Shown one piece after another: positions 44,741-54,395 of a stretch of 64,000 bases of DNA. Below the pieces are notes generated by a model. It searched no databases and had not been told where the DNA came from. It was given only the letters and a program-made list of their open reading frames with translations. The stretch's first letter is position 1; each line of letters opens with the position of its first letter. This DNA comes from Methylobacterium gossipiicola. GTDB lineage: Bacteria > Pseudomonadota > Alphaproteobacteria > Rhizobiales > Beijerinckiaceae. Location of the stretch: positions 1 through 64,000 of the forward strand of contig NZ_FOPM01000019.1 of assembly GCF_900113485.1 (NCBI RefSeq), written 5' to 3'. The position numbers and the translations under genes are program-made.

Positions 44741-46015
44741 ATGGACACACACGGACAGACCGGCGGAACGGGTACGGCCCCGACGGTCCATGCGGAGCGT
44801 CTGGAGCGCCTCGCGGAAGTCGCCGTGAAGGTCGGTCTCGGGCTGCGGCCCGGCCAGGAACTCGTGATCACGGCGCCCCTGGAGACCGTCCCCCTCGTGC
44901 GGGCGATCACAGAGCAGGCCTACCGGGCCGGCGCCTCCCTCGTCACGACGTTCTATTCCGACGATGCCGCCACCCTGGCGCGGTTCGCCCACGCGCCGGA
45001 GGAGGCCTTCGACACCGCCGCCGGCTGGCTTTATGCCGGCATGGCGGAGGCCTACCGCAACGGCGCCGCGCGCCTCGCGGTGGCCGGCGACGACCCGTCG
45101 CTCCTCGCCGGCCAGGACACGGCCCGGGTGTCGCGCGCCAACCGGGCGCGCTCGAAAGCCTACGTGCCGGCCCTCGAACTCATCGCCAACTTCGCCACGA
45201 ACTGGACCATCGTCTCGGCCGCGACCACGCCCTGGGCCCGCACGGTGTTCCCGGATCTCCCCGAAGAGGCCGCCGTGGCCCGCCTGTGGGACGCGATCTT
45301 CGCCGCCTCGCGGGTCGACGGTCCCGACCCCATCGCCGCCTGGGACGCGCACAACGCCGCCCTCCACGCGCGCATGGGCGCCCTCAACGCCCATCGCTTC
45401 GCAGCCCTGCGCTTCACCGGTCCCGGCACCGACCTCACCGTGGGGCTCGCCGACGACCACGAATGGTGCGGCGGCGCCTCGGTCTCGCGCAACGGCATCA
45501 CCTGCAACGCCAATATCCCCACCGAGGAGGTGTTCACCACGCCTCACAAGGACCGGGTGGACGGCGTCGTCACCAGCACCAAGCCCCTGTCCTACCAGGG
45601 CACGCTCATCGACGGCATCACGGTGCGGTTCGAGGGCGGACGCATCGTCGAGGCCGAGGCCCGCACGGGCGGCGATGTCCTGGCCAAGGTGCTGGAGACC
45701 GATGAGGGCGCCCGCCGCCTCGGCGAAGTCGCCCTGGTGCCGGCCTCTTCCGCCATCTCGGCCTCGGGGCTGCTGTTCTACAACACCCTGTACGACGAGA
45801 ACGCCGCGAGCCACATCGCGCTCGGCCAAGCCTACAGCAAGTGCTTCATCAACGGCGGCGCGGACTTCAGCGAGGACGATCTCGCGGCGCGCGGCGCCAA
45901 CCGCAGCCTCATCCATATCGACTGGATGATCGGCTCGGCCGAGATCGACGTCGACGGCCTCACGGCGGAAGGCCGGGCGATTCCGGTCATGCGCGCCGGC
46001 GAGTGGATCGACTGA
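44741..46015 (+). CDS. M29-family aminopeptidase
   Basis: A 424-residue metal-dependent aminopeptidase of the AmpS/PepS (M29) family. Conserved segments are CNANIPTEEVFTTPHKDRVD (metal-binding), LSYQGTLIDGITVRF, HIALGQAYSKCFINGG and SLIHIDWMIGSAEIDVDG. It is cytoplasmic, removing N-terminal residues from peptides. The start is 57 bp after the DUF2218 stop, possibly co-transcribed. Two hairpins follow. Confidence 0.92.
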   Translation: MDTHGQTGGTGTAPTVHAERLERLAEVAVKVGLGLRPGQELVITAPLETVPLVRAITEQAYRAGASLVTTFYSDDAATLARFAHAPEEAFDTAAGWLYAGMAEAYRNGAARLAVAGDDPSLLAGQDTARVSRANRARSKAYVPALELIANFATNWTIVSAATTPWARTVFPDLPEEAAVARLWDAIFAASRVDGPDPIAAWDAHNAALHARMGALNAHRFAALRFTGPGTDLTVGLADDHEWCGGASVSRNGITCNANIPTEEVFTTPHKDRVDGVVTSTKPLSYQGTLIDGITVRFEGGRIVEAEARTGGDVLAKVLETDEGARRLGEVALVPASSAISASGLLFYNTLYDENAASHIALGQAYSKCFINGGADFSEDDLAARGANRSLIHIDWMIGSAEIDVDGLTAEGRAIPVMRAGEWID

Positions 46016-46032
46016 GTCTTGGTCCTGGGATT

Positions 46033-46074
46033 CCAAAGGGCAAGCCCTTTGGCGGGTGTCGGGCAGAGCCCGAC
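46033..46074. terminator. Paired hairpins between converging genes
   Basis: Two perfect stems in tandem: CCAAAGGG/CCCTTTGG (46033-46040 with 46045-46052) and GTCGGGC/GCCCGAC (46058-46064 with 46068-46074). They lie between the aminopeptidase and the lipid A acyltransferase gene and probably terminate both. Confidence 0.7.
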
Positions 46075-46145
46075 GAAGACTCCAGGGCCAGTGTCTCAAG
46101 ATACTTGCCTGAACCCGCGAAGGGCTTGGCGCTTCGAACACCGGA

Positions 46146-47096
46146 TCAAGCGGCCGGGGCCTTGGGCTTCGGCAGCATGGACGGGCGCCAGCGGCGGTGC
46201 ATCCACAGCCACTGGCCGGGATTCTCGCGGATCCAGTCCTCGACCACGCGGGTCATGGCCTGCATGGCGCCCTGGACGTCGATGGCGCCGGTGGCGTCGC
46301 GCGGCAGCTCGAGGGGCGGGGTGAGTTCGAGGGAAAAGCGCGCGCCCTCGCCCCGCACCACCCGGACGCCGTGGACCGGGCATTCGTAGTGCCGGGCGAG
46401 CTTGCCGAGCAGCGGATTGACGAGGACGGGGCGGCCGAAGAACTCGACCACGACGCCCCGGGTGAAATGCTGGTCGATGAGCTGGCCGAGGTGGCCGCCG
46501 CGCTCCACCACGCCCTGCATGGCGAAGACGGCGCCCTGCCCCGCCGCCGCGAGACCGCCCATGGTCTGGCGACGCACCTCCTGAACGAGGCGGGCCGAGG
46601 CCGCGTCGTTGGGCGGGCGGAAGATCGCCGTGGCGTCGAGGCCGTAGCGGGCGGCGCAGATCGCCGGCAACTCCCAGTTGGCGAGGTGTGCCGAGAAGAT
46701 GAGCCCCGGCTTGCCGTCGTCGCGCAGATCCGCGAAGTGGCCCTCCCCCGAGACCTGCATGCGCTGGCTCGCCGGATCGCTCTCGTCGAAATCAAACAGG
46801 GTGTGCAGGTGGGCGTATTCGGCGCCCGTGCGCCCGAGATTGTCCCAGGCCTGCGCCGCGAGCGCCCGACGCGCCGCCGGATCGAGGTCCGGAAACGCGA
46901 GGGCGAGGTTGGCCATGGCCGTGCGATGGGCCGGCAGGAACGGGCCGATGATGCGGACGAGGCGCCCGCCGACCCGGCTCGCCCGATCGGTTCCGAGGCG
47001 GCGTGCCAACCAGAACAGGGTTCGGATCAGGGGGATCATCGCCAGCCCGGCGAGGCGTGGAAGGTGACGTTTCAAGACCAGGGCGAGACGAAGCAA
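46146..47096 (-). CDS. Lipid A biosynthesis lauroyl/myristoyl acyltransferase
   Basis: A 316-residue inner-membrane acyltransferase of the LpxL/LpxM (HtrB) family, adding a secondary acyl chain to lipid A precursors. One N-terminal hydrophobic segment (LAGLAMIPLIRTLFWLA), the catalytic HLANWE (HX4E) and a late RVVRGEGARFSLELTPPLEL region are present. Acyl specificity is not predictable. The two hairpins before 46146 end the transcript. Confidence 0.9.
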   Translation of the reverse strand: MLRLALVLKRHLPRLAGLAMIPLIRTLFWLARRLGTDRASRVGGRLVRIIGPFLPAHRTAMANLALAFPDLDPAARRALAAQAWDNLGRTGAEYAHLHTLFDFDESDPASQRMQVSGEGHFADLRDDGKPGLIFSAHLANWELPAICAARYGLDATAIFRPPNDAASARLVQEVRRQTMGGLAAAGQGAVFAMQGVVERGGHLGQLIDQHFTRGVVVEFFGRPVLVNPLLGKLARHYECPVHGVRVVRGEGARFSLELTPPLELPRDATGAIDVQGAMQAMTRVVEDWIRENPGQWLWMHRRWRPSMLPKPKAPAA

Positions 47097-47201
47097 GGCG
47101 GTTCCCGTGCGGGGGAGCGCTCCGGACGACGCTCCACCCTCCCCGCTTAGATCATTTTTTCGCGGCGGTGCACCCTTACGGCTCTTTGTCGTCCGTCGAC
47201 C

Positions 47202-48224
47202 TTACAGGGTGACGAGAATCTTGCCGAAGACCTGGCGTGATTCGAGGCGCTCCAGCCCTCGCGCGAAATCCGCCAGCGGCAGCACCGTATCGACGACGGG
47301 GGTGAGGCCCTCGGCCATCTTGGCGAGCGATTGGCGGATGTTGGCGATCGAGCAGCCGAACGAGCCGGTGATGCGGTATTGCTGCTGGAACAGCTGCATC
47401 AAATTCATGGTGGTGGAGACGCCCGAGGTCGAGCCGCAGGTGACGAGGCGCCCGCCGCGCTTGAGGCACAGGAGCGAGCCGTTCCAGGTGTCGGGGCCGA
47501 CATGCTCGAACACCACATCGACGCCCTTGCGCTTGGTCAGGCGGCGAACCTCGCCCTCGAAGCGTTCCTCCCGGTAGTTGATGACGTGGTCGGCCCCCAA
47601 GACCCGTGCCTTCTCGCCCTTCGCGTCGTCGCCCACCGTGGTGAACACCGTGCAGCCGATGGCTTTCGCCATCTTGATCGCCGCCGTGCCGATGCCGGAG
47701 CCGCCGGCATGCACGAGGACGCTCTCGCCGGGTTCGAGCTTGGCGTTGTCGAACAGCATATGCTGCACGGTGCCGAAGGCGATGGGTGCGCAGGCGGCAT
47801 CCGTGAAGCTCACGCCGTCCGGGATCGGCACCACGAGGCGGGCCGGCATGGTGACCCGTTCGCGGGCGAAACCGTCGATGTGGAAGCCCATGACACCGGC
47901 GACGTCCTCGCAGAGGTTGTCGCGCCCCTCGCGGCAAGCCCGGCAATGACCGCAGGTCTGGGCGCCATAGAGAGCCACGCGGTCGCCCACGCGCAGATCC
48001 GTGACGCCCTCGCCGACACAGGCGATCTCGCCCGCCGCTTCCGCTCCCACGGTGAGGGGCAGCTTGCGCTTGGCGAAGGCCATGCCGCGAAAGCCCCAGA
48101 CGTCGATGAAGTTGAGGCCGACGGCGCGCACCCGGACCTGGACCTCGCCGGGGCCGGGCGCCGCCGGAGCCTCGATGTCGGTCACGCGCAGGTCGCGGTC
48201 GCCGAAGAGTTGGAGGGCTTGCAT
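47202..48224 (-). CDS. Zinc-binding alcohol dehydrogenase family protein
   Basis: A 340-residue medium-chain dehydrogenase/reductase. It has the GroES-like N-domain with structural-zinc cysteines (CGHCRACREGRDNLC), the Rossmann motif LVHAGGSGIGTAAIKMAK and a C-terminal family tail. The catalytic Cys position reads GLNFIDVW and GAEAAG, like the quinone oxidoreductase/zinc-ADH hybrid group. Substrate is unknown. ATG 48224 was preferred to 48242. It ends 105 bp upstream of the acyltransferase gene. Confidence 0.88.
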   Translation of the reverse strand: MQALQLFGDRDLRVTDIEAPAAPGPGEVQVRVRAVGLNFIDVWGFRGMAFAKRKLPLTVGAEAAGEIACVGEGVTDLRVGDRVALYGAQTCGHCRACREGRDNLCEDVAGVMGFHIDGFARERVTMPARLVVPIPDGVSFTDAACAPIAFGTVQHMLFDNAKLEPGESVLVHAGGSGIGTAAIKMAKAIGCTVFTTVGDDAKGEKARVLGADHVINYREERFEGEVRRLTKRKGVDVVFEHVGPDTWNGSLLCLKRGGRLVTCGSTSGVSTTMNLMQLFQQQYRITGSFGCSIANIRQSLAKMAEGLTPVVDTVLPLADFARGLERLESRQVFGKILVTL

Positions 48225-48242
48225 GGGTCTCGATCCGGACAA

Positions 48243-49790
48243 TCAGGCGACCGCGAGGCGACCGTCGAGGCCGATGACGCGGCCGACGCCGCGCACGCGG
48301 CCGAGGATACGGTCGCCCGCCAGGGCCTCGCGATTGGCCGGCAGGGTGAGGACGACGCGGCCATCCGCGATCTCGATGGGCAAACTGCTCAAGGTCCCTT
48401 CCATCCCGGCCGTCAGCGGGAAGGCGAGGCGCAGGAGGGCGCCGAGCAGGCGGGCGCGGTCGAACAGCCGGGCTCCGGCGAGGCCGCGCAGCATCGGGCT
48501 CGCCTTCTCCGGTGCGACGCCCTCGTGACGGAAGTAGACCGCGAGCGCCAGATAGGCCCGCCCCGGATGGTCGATGCCGACGAAGGCCGCATGGGTGATG
48601 ACGTTGACGCTCTGCTCGCCGCGATAGTCGGGATGTGCCCGCCAGCCGATATCCGAGAGCAGGCAGGCCGCGTGGCGCAGGCGGCGCTCGTCCGCCGTCT
48701 CCGGCCCGTCGAGGGTGGCGATGAACCGGTCGGTCCAGGCGATGAGGTCGGCGGCATGGCCCGGCGAGCGGGCGCGCTGGACGTTGAGTTCCGCCGCCGC
48801 CACCAGCAGGGGGTCGGCCAGGCGCGCATCGCGGTCGAGGCGCTCGTAGAGCAGGCCCTCGCGCACCCCGGCGGCCGAGACCGCGAGTTCGCGTGGTCGC
48901 CCGACCCGGAGGATTTCCTCCAACACCACGGCACCGTAGGCGAGGAGCGGCCGGCGCGCCTCGGAGACGCTCTCGACGTCCTGGAGCAGGGCCGCGTCCG
49001 TGCGCTCCACCACTTCGAGGAAGTTCAGCTCGTCCGAGGGCTCGACGCTGTAGCCGTGCATGACATGGAGTGGGTAGCCGCGCGCGGCCTGATGCAGGCG
49101 CGCCAGGGCTCGCCAGGTGCCGCCGACGGCGTAGAAGCTGCGCCCCCGCAGGGTCTCGAGTTGCGGGGCGGCCTTCTTCAGGTGCTCGCGGACGATCTTG
49201 ATGGCCTTCTTGGGCGAATTGCCCGAGAGGTCCTGCAGGGCGAGGCCGCCGAGGGGCATCGTCACGCCCATGCCGACGGTGGCGCCGCGCACGTCCACGA
49301 GTTCGAGGGAGCCGCCGCCCATGTCACCGACGACACCGTCCGGCGCATGGAAGCTCGACACGACGCCGAGGGCCGACAATTCGGCCTCGCGCCGCCCCGA
49401 CAGGAGTTCGATGGGGTGTCCGCAGGCGGCTTCCGCCGCCGCGAGGAATTCCGGTCCGTTGGCGGCATCGCGCGCCGCGGCGGTGGCCAGCACGAACACC
49501 CGCGTCACGTGCATGATCTGGCACATGATCCGGAAGCGGGCCAGCGCCACGAGGGCGCGTTGGACCGCCTCTTCGTTGAGGCGGCCCGTGGTGAGCACAT
49601 TGCGGCCCAGCCCGCACAGCACCTTCTCGTTGTAGAGAGGCGTCGGCGCCCGGGTCAGCCCGTCATAGGCGACGAGCCGCACGGAGTTCGAGCCGATGTC
49701 GATGATGGCCACGGGCTCGCGCCGAACCAGGGTCGAGACGGACTCGACGCCGGTATCGACAGGGGCGGGGCCGGCATGGTGGAGAGCCAT
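48243..49790 (-). CDS. ppx: Exopolyphosphatase / Ppx-GppA phosphatase
   Basis: A 515-residue ASKHA-fold phosphatase that degrades polyphosphate and/or pppGpp. Motifs are VAIIDIGSNSVRLVAYDG, NEKVLCGLGRNV and GDMGGGSLELVDV, with a C-terminal HD-like extension (~310-515). It lies 23 bp after ppk on the same strand, so synthesis and degradation genes form one operon. It is followed by the dehydrogenase gene. Confidence 0.92.
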   Translation of the reverse strand: MALHHAGPAPVDTGVESVSTLVRREPVAIIDIGSNSVRLVAYDGLTRAPTPLYNEKVLCGLGRNVLTTGRLNEEAVQRALVALARFRIMCQIMHVTRVFVLATAAARDAANGPEFLAAAEAACGHPIELLSGRREAELSALGVVSSFHAPDGVVGDMGGGSLELVDVRGATVGMGVTMPLGGLALQDLSGNSPKKAIKIVREHLKKAAPQLETLRGRSFYAVGGTWRALARLHQAARGYPLHVMHGYSVEPSDELNFLEVVERTDAALLQDVESVSEARRPLLAYGAVVLEEILRVGRPRELAVSAAGVREGLLYERLDRDARLADPLLVAAAELNVQRARSPGHAADLIAWTDRFIATLDGPETADERRLRHAACLLSDIGWRAHPDYRGEQSVNVITHAAFVGIDHPGRAYLALAVYFRHEGVAPEKASPMLRGLAGARLFDRARLLGALLRLAFPLTAGMEGTLSSLPIEIADGRVVLTLPANREALAGDRILGRVRGVGRVIGLDGRLAVA

Positions 49791-49813
49791 GCGAGTTCCT
49801 TCGGAAGCGGTCG

Positions 49814-52195
49814 TCAGGCGCGTTGAGCCCGGCGGCTCAAGGCACGGGGACTCGATTTCTTCGAGGACTTGCCGCGCCCGGACAGGCTCGGATTCGTCAT
49901 GAAGTACTTGTGCGCGTTGAACGGCTCCTCGCCCTCGGCCGGCTGGATCCGCTCACTCGCACCGGAGGCCAGTACACGCCAGCTCTGCCGGTTGTCGAGG
50001 AGGTTGGCCAGCATGATCTGATCCAGCACCTGCTGATGCACCGTCGGGTTGGTGATCGGCAACAGGGCTTCGACCCGGCGGTCGAGGTTGCGGCTCATGA
50101 GGTCGGCCGACGAAATGTAGACCGTGGCCTTCGGGTGGGGCAGGCCGACGCCGTTGCCGAAGGCGTAGATCCGCCCGTGTTCGAGGAAGCGCCCGACGAT
50201 GGATTTCACCCGGATCGTCTCCGACAGGCCGGGGATGCCGGGCCGCAGGCAGCAGATGCCCCGCACGACGCAGTCGATCTGCACGCCGGCGGCGCTGGCA
50301 TCGTAGAGGGCGTCGATGATCTGCGGATCGACCAGCGAGTTGCACTTGATCCAGATCGCCGCCGGGCGCCCGGCCTTGGCGTGGGCGATCTCGGCCTCGA
50401 TGTTCTCCAGCAGGCGCGGCTTCAGGGTCAGGGGCGAGACCGCCATGCGCTCGAGCCCGGCGGGCTCGGCGTAGCCGGTGATGTAGTTGAAGATGCGCGA
50501 GACGTCGCGGGCCACCACCGGGTCGGCGGTGAAGAACGACAGGTCGGTGTAGATGCGCGCCGTGATCGGGTGATAATTGCCCGTCCCCACGTGGCAGTAG
50601 CTCACGAGCTTGTCGCCCTCGCGACGCACCACCATCGACAGCTTGGCGTGGGTCTTGAGTTCGACGAAGCCGAACACAACTTGGGCGCCGGCCTTTTCGA
50701 GGTTGCGCGCCCAGCGGATGTTGGCCTCCTCGTCGAAGCGGGCCTTCAGTTCGACGAGGGCGGTCACCGACTTGCCGAGTTCGGCGGCTTCCGCCAGCGC
50801 CGCTACGATGGGGGAGTTCGAGGAGGTGCGGTAGAGGGTCTGCTTGATCGCCACCACGTTGGGGTCGCGGGCGGCTTGGGCGAGGAACTGCACCACCGCG
50901 TCGAACGACTCGTAGGGGTGGTGGACGATGAAATCTTTCTGCCGGATGGCGGCGAACACGTCGCCGCCGCTCTCGCGGATGCGCTCGGGAAAGCGCGGAT
51001 TGTAGGCCTTGAACTTCAATTCCGGCCGGTCGATTCCGACGATTTGCGACAGCTCGTTCAGGGCCAGCATCCCCTCCGTGAGGAACACGGCATCGGGGCC
51101 GATCTCGAGCTCGTCGGTCACGAAGGCGCGCAGATCCTCCGACATGCCGGCTTCGACCTCGAGGCGGATGACGACGCCGCGCCGGCGCTGCTTCAGGGCC
51201 GTTTCGAAATGCAGGACGAGGTCTTCCGCCTCCTCCTCGATTTCGAGATCGGAATCGCGGATCACCCGGAACGCCCCGTGCCCGCGTAGGACATAGCCGG
51301 GGAACAGCCGCCCGGTGAACAGGACGATGACCTGCTCGATGGCGATGAATCGCGCCGTGGGGTCGCCCTCGGAATCGGGCAGGCGCACGAAGCGGTCGAC
51401 CAGGGCCGGCAGGCGAATCAGGGCGCGCAGCACCCGGCCGTCGCGCGGACGCATGAGCATCAGGGCGATGGTGGAGCCGAGATTCGGGATGAACGGGAAC
51501 GGGTGGGCCGGATCGATGGCGAGCGGCGTCAGCACGGGTAGGACGTGGCTGAGGAAATACTCCTCCAGCCAGACCTTGTGCTCGGGGGTGAGGCCGAGGG
51601 GCTCCACGAGTTCGATGCCAACGCCGAGGAGTTCGCCGCGCAATTCGCGCCAGCGCTGCTGCTGGTCGAGGGCGAGGCGCGACACGTCGGTGCCGACGCG
51701 GGCGAGCTGCTCGGCCGGGCTCAGACCGTCCTGCGAGGGCGCGACGAGGCCGGACCGGACCTGATCGTGCAGGCCGGCGACACGCACCATGAAGAATTCG
51801 TCGAGGTTGTTGGCCGAGATCGAGAGGAAGCGCAGCTGTTCGAGCAGCGGATGGTTGGGGTTGGACGCCTCCTCCAGCACCCGGCGGTTGAACTGCAACC
51901 AGGACAGTTCGCGGTTGACGAATCGCTCGGGGGAATGACGAAGGGCCAAGCCGGCCTCGCGCACGGTGCCGCGGGCATCCGCCTCGGCGGGACGCGCGGG
52001 CTCCGGCTCGGCCACGGGCGCCTCCGCCAGGGGCAGATCGACATCGGGGGCCGCATCCACCGGGATGTCGGAGGCGGCGGCCCTGTCCCGGGCGACGCGC
52101 TTCGGCGCCGGCCGCGCGGACCGGGGCCGGGCCGTCGTCGGCACGCCCTCACCCGCGTTGGGGCCGATTTCCGATGCGGGCGCGTCCGTTTCCAT
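49814..52195 (-). CDS. ppk: Polyphosphate kinase 1
   Basis: A 793-residue PPK1 making inorganic polyphosphate from ATP. A ~75-residue Ala/Pro-rich N-terminal extension precedes the standard N-domain ([19 protein letters not shown]). The head and two PLD-like catalytic domains follow, with the autophosphorylated His region [14 protein letters not shown] and [17 protein letters not shown] 52195 was chosen; the start could lie further inside. It is co-directional with hdaA upstream and ppx downstream. Confidence 0.94.
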   Translation of the reverse strand: METDAPASEIGPNAGEGVPTTARPRSARPAPKRVARDRAAASDIPVDAAPDVDLPLAEAPVAEPEPARPAEADARGTVREAGLALRHSPERFVNRELSWLQFNRRVLEEASNPNHPLLEQLRFLSISANNLDEFFMVRVAGLHDQVRSGLVAPSQDGLSPAEQLARVGTDVSRLALDQQQRWRELRGELLGVGIELVEPLGLTPEHKVWLEEYFLSHVLPVLTPLAIDPAHPFPFIPNLGSTIALMLMRPRDGRVLRALIRLPALVDRFVRLPDSEGDPTARFIAIEQVIVLFTGRLFPGYVLRGHGAFRVIRDSDLEIEEEAEDLVLHFETALKQRRRGVVIRLEVEAGMSEDLRAFVTDELEIGPDAVFLTEGMLALNELSQIVGIDRPELKFKAYNPRFPERIRESGGDVFAAIRQKDFIVHHPYESFDAVVQFLAQAARDPNVVAIKQTLYRTSSNSPIVAALAEAAELGKSVTALVELKARFDEEANIRWARNLEKAGAQVVFGFVELKTHAKLSMVVRREGDKLVSYCHVGTGNYHPITARIYTDLSFFTADPVVARDVSRIFNYITGYAEPAGLERMAVSPLTLKPRLLENIEAEIAHAKAGRPAAIWIKCNSLVDPQIIDALYDASAAGVQIDCVVRGICCLRPGIPGLSETIRVKSIVGRFLEHGRIYAFGNGVGLPHPKATVYISSADLMSRNLDRRVEALLPITNPTVHQQVLDQIMLANLLDNRQSWRVLASGASERIQPAEGEEPFNAHKYFMTNPSLSGRGKSSKKSSPRALSRRAQRA

Positions 52196-52317
52196 ATCCG
52201 CCAAGGGACTTCTCCTGAAGGCTGCGGGGCGGCTCCCTAGCACGGGAGGCGCCATGATTCTTGACGGTTCGACGACAGTCCTGGGTATTCAGTGGGGATG
52301 GGCTGCCGCCGCCCCGC

Positions 52318-53046
52318 CTAATCGTCCTCGCTCTCGTCCGCCTCGTCGCCGCCGTCGAGGCCGAGGCGGGCCAGCACGGCGAGGGCCAGGGGTCGGGTGA
52401 TCCGCCGGCCACGTCCGAGGGCATCGCGGTCGAGTTCGGCGACCACGCGCCGGGCGAGGCCGAACGAGCGGTCGATGCGCAGGGCCAGGGCCTCGACCAC
52501 GGCGAGGTCGACCACGAGCTGACGATCCACGAACAGCTTGACGAGGAGCGCCCGCAACAGGGCGTCGTCGGGAGCCAGGATGCTGGCACCGGGCGCGAGA
52601 CGCAGGCGCGAACGCAGGTCGGCGGTGGCGAGCCCCATGGCCTCCACGGGCTGCGCGGCCGTGACGAGGACGGGCCGACCGCGCTCGCGGGCGAGGTTGA
52701 GAAGATGGAACAGGGCCGCCTCGTCGCGCCCCTCAGGCCGGTCGATATCCTCGATCACGAGGGCGCCGTTGGAGACGAGGCGGGGCACCGAAGCCGCCTG
52801 GACCTCGGCACAGGTGACGGTCCAGGCATGCGCCCGCGTCGCCCAGATCGAGGCGAGGTGACTCTTGCCGCTGCCGGGCGGCCCGACGAGGAGGCAGACC
52901 GTGTCGGGCCAAGCCGGCCAAGCCTCGACGAGGCCGTAGGCCGCCGCGTTGGCGGGGCCGACGAGGAAGTCCTCGCGACCGTAGCGGGGGTCGGCCGGCA
53001 GGTCGAAGGCGAGCTGTTTCGGCGGCGCGTTTTCGCGGGGGGCCAT
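52318..53046 (-). CDS. hdaA: Regulatory inactivator of DnaA, HdaA-type
   Basis: A 242-residue AAA+ protein related to DnaA but lacking the DNA-binding domain IV. It begins with a clamp-binding-type motif (QLAFDLP), then Walker A VGPPGSGKSHLASIW and Walker B ALVIEDIDR. With the sliding clamp it promotes DnaA-ATP hydrolysis and limits replication initiation. Its ATG overlaps the stop of the permease gene at 53046, coupling the two, as in most alphaproteobacteria. Confidence 0.92.
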   Translation of the reverse strand: MAPRENAPPKQLAFDLPADPRYGREDFLVGPANAAAYGLVEAWPAWPDTVCLLVGPPGSGKSHLASIWATRAHAWTVTCAEVQAASVPRLVSNGALVIEDIDRPEGRDEAALFHLLNLARERGRPVLVTAAQPVEAMGLATADLRSRLRLAPGASILAPDDALLRALLVKLFVDRQLVVDLAVVEALALRIDRSFGLARRVVAELDRDALGRGRRITRPLALAVLARLGLDGGDEADESEDD

Positions 53047-54137
53047 CAGATCTCACGGTTGGGCAGTAGGACCGGGGAGTCCGCGTGATAGAGCGGACTC
53101 TGCAGGTAGCGGCTCAGGGCGAAGCGCACCACCACGCCGATGGAGGCGGCCACGGGCACGGCGAGGAGCAGGCCGAGGAAGCCGAACAGCGTTCCGAAGG
53201 CCAGGAGGGCGAACATGAGCCAGACGGGGTGGAGACCGACGGATTCGCCGACGAGCTTGGGCGAGATGATGTTGCCCTCGAGGAACTGCCCGATGGCGAA
53301 CACCGCGACGGTGAGACCGATATGCAGCCAGTCGGAGCCCGGCCAGAACTGCGCCAGGGCGACGCCGACGGAGAGCAGGAAGCCCGTCAGCGTGCCGACA
53401 TACGGAATGAAGGTGAGGAAACCGGCGATGAGGCCGATGAGCACGCCGAAGTTCAGTCCGACGCAGAACAGGCCCACGGCGTAGAAGGTGCCGAGGATGA
53501 GGCAGACAAGGGTCTGGCCGCGCACGAAGCCGGTCACGGCACCGTCGATCTCGTGGGCGAGGCGCCGCACCACGGCGCGGTGGCGCGGCGGCACCCAGCT
53601 GTCCAGGGCCGCGATCATCCGGTCCCAATCGACGAGGAGGTAGAACGCCACCACGGGCGTGACCACGAAGAGCGAGGCGATGGAGATCAGCGCCTGACTG
53701 CCCGACCACAGGGACTTGAGGAAGGCCAGGAACCACGTGCCGCCCTGCCCCACCAGGGTGCCGACGGAGGATTGCAGGTCGTTCAGCACGTCGGCGCCGC
53801 CGACGCGCCGGAGCAGTGGGCCGGCCTGGTCCGTCAGGATGCCCTGCAGCCGCGCCACCATGCCGGGCAGGGTCGCGACGAGGGCCGCGGTCTGGCTGGC
53901 GGCGAGGGGCACGACGAGGAGAAGCGCCACCACGAGGACGACGACGAACATCGCCAAAATGAAGAGCGAGGCCGTCAGCCGCCCAAGTCCGAGGCGCTCC
54001 AGACGGTCGGCGATGGGATCGAGGAGGTAGGCCAGGGCGAGGCCGGCCACGAACGGCAGCATCACGTCGGCCAGGAGATAGAGGAGCAGGGCGATCCCGC
54101 CCAACACCAGACACCCGATCACCGCCCTGCCGCGCAT
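53046..54137 (-). CDS. AI-2E/PerM family membrane permease
   Basis: A 363-residue inner-membrane protein with seven to eight helices (VIGCLVLGGIALLLYLLADV, LFILAMFVVVLVVALLLVVP, VCLILGTFYAVGLFCVGLNF, FALLAFGTLFGFLGLLLAVP). The PerM motifs VALAQFWPGSDWLHIG and LEGNIISPKLVG are present. Transport substrate is unproven for this branch. ATG 54137 was preferred to the long upstream frame. It is coupled to hdaA and diverges from the chemoreceptor gene across 258 bp. Confidence 0.9.
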   Translation of the reverse strand: MRGRAVIGCLVLGGIALLLYLLADVMLPFVAGLALAYLLDPIADRLERLGLGRLTASLFILAMFVVVLVVALLLVVPLAASQTAALVATLPGMVARLQGILTDQAGPLLRRVGGADVLNDLQSSVGTLVGQGGTWFLAFLKSLWSGSQALISIASLFVVTPVVAFYLLVDWDRMIAALDSWVPPRHRAVVRRLAHEIDGAVTGFVRGQTLVCLILGTFYAVGLFCVGLNFGVLIGLIAGFLTFIPYVGTLTGFLLSVGVALAQFWPGSDWLHIGLTVAVFAIGQFLEGNIISPKLVGESVGLHPVWLMFALLAFGTLFGFLGLLLAVPVAASIGVVVRFALSRYLQSPLYHADSPVLLPNREI

Positions 54138-54395
54138 CGGCCGTCCCCCGTCCTGTATTCTCCAGAGAGTGGGAAGCCGGTGCGGTGCGGTCAAGGCTCG
54201 GTGCCTGCCGTCCCTGCCGAAGGCATCGACGATAGACCCGATCGCGCGCCGCGAATGTTTCGGTCTCCTTCGGAAGGGACTTGTCCAGATGCCCCCCGGG
54301 TGGTCCACACGCCGCCAGATGCCCGTTCTTTCATCATTTTGCCGAACAGTTAACCACTCTCTCGTAGGCAGATCCCACTAACTAGGGGCTGATCA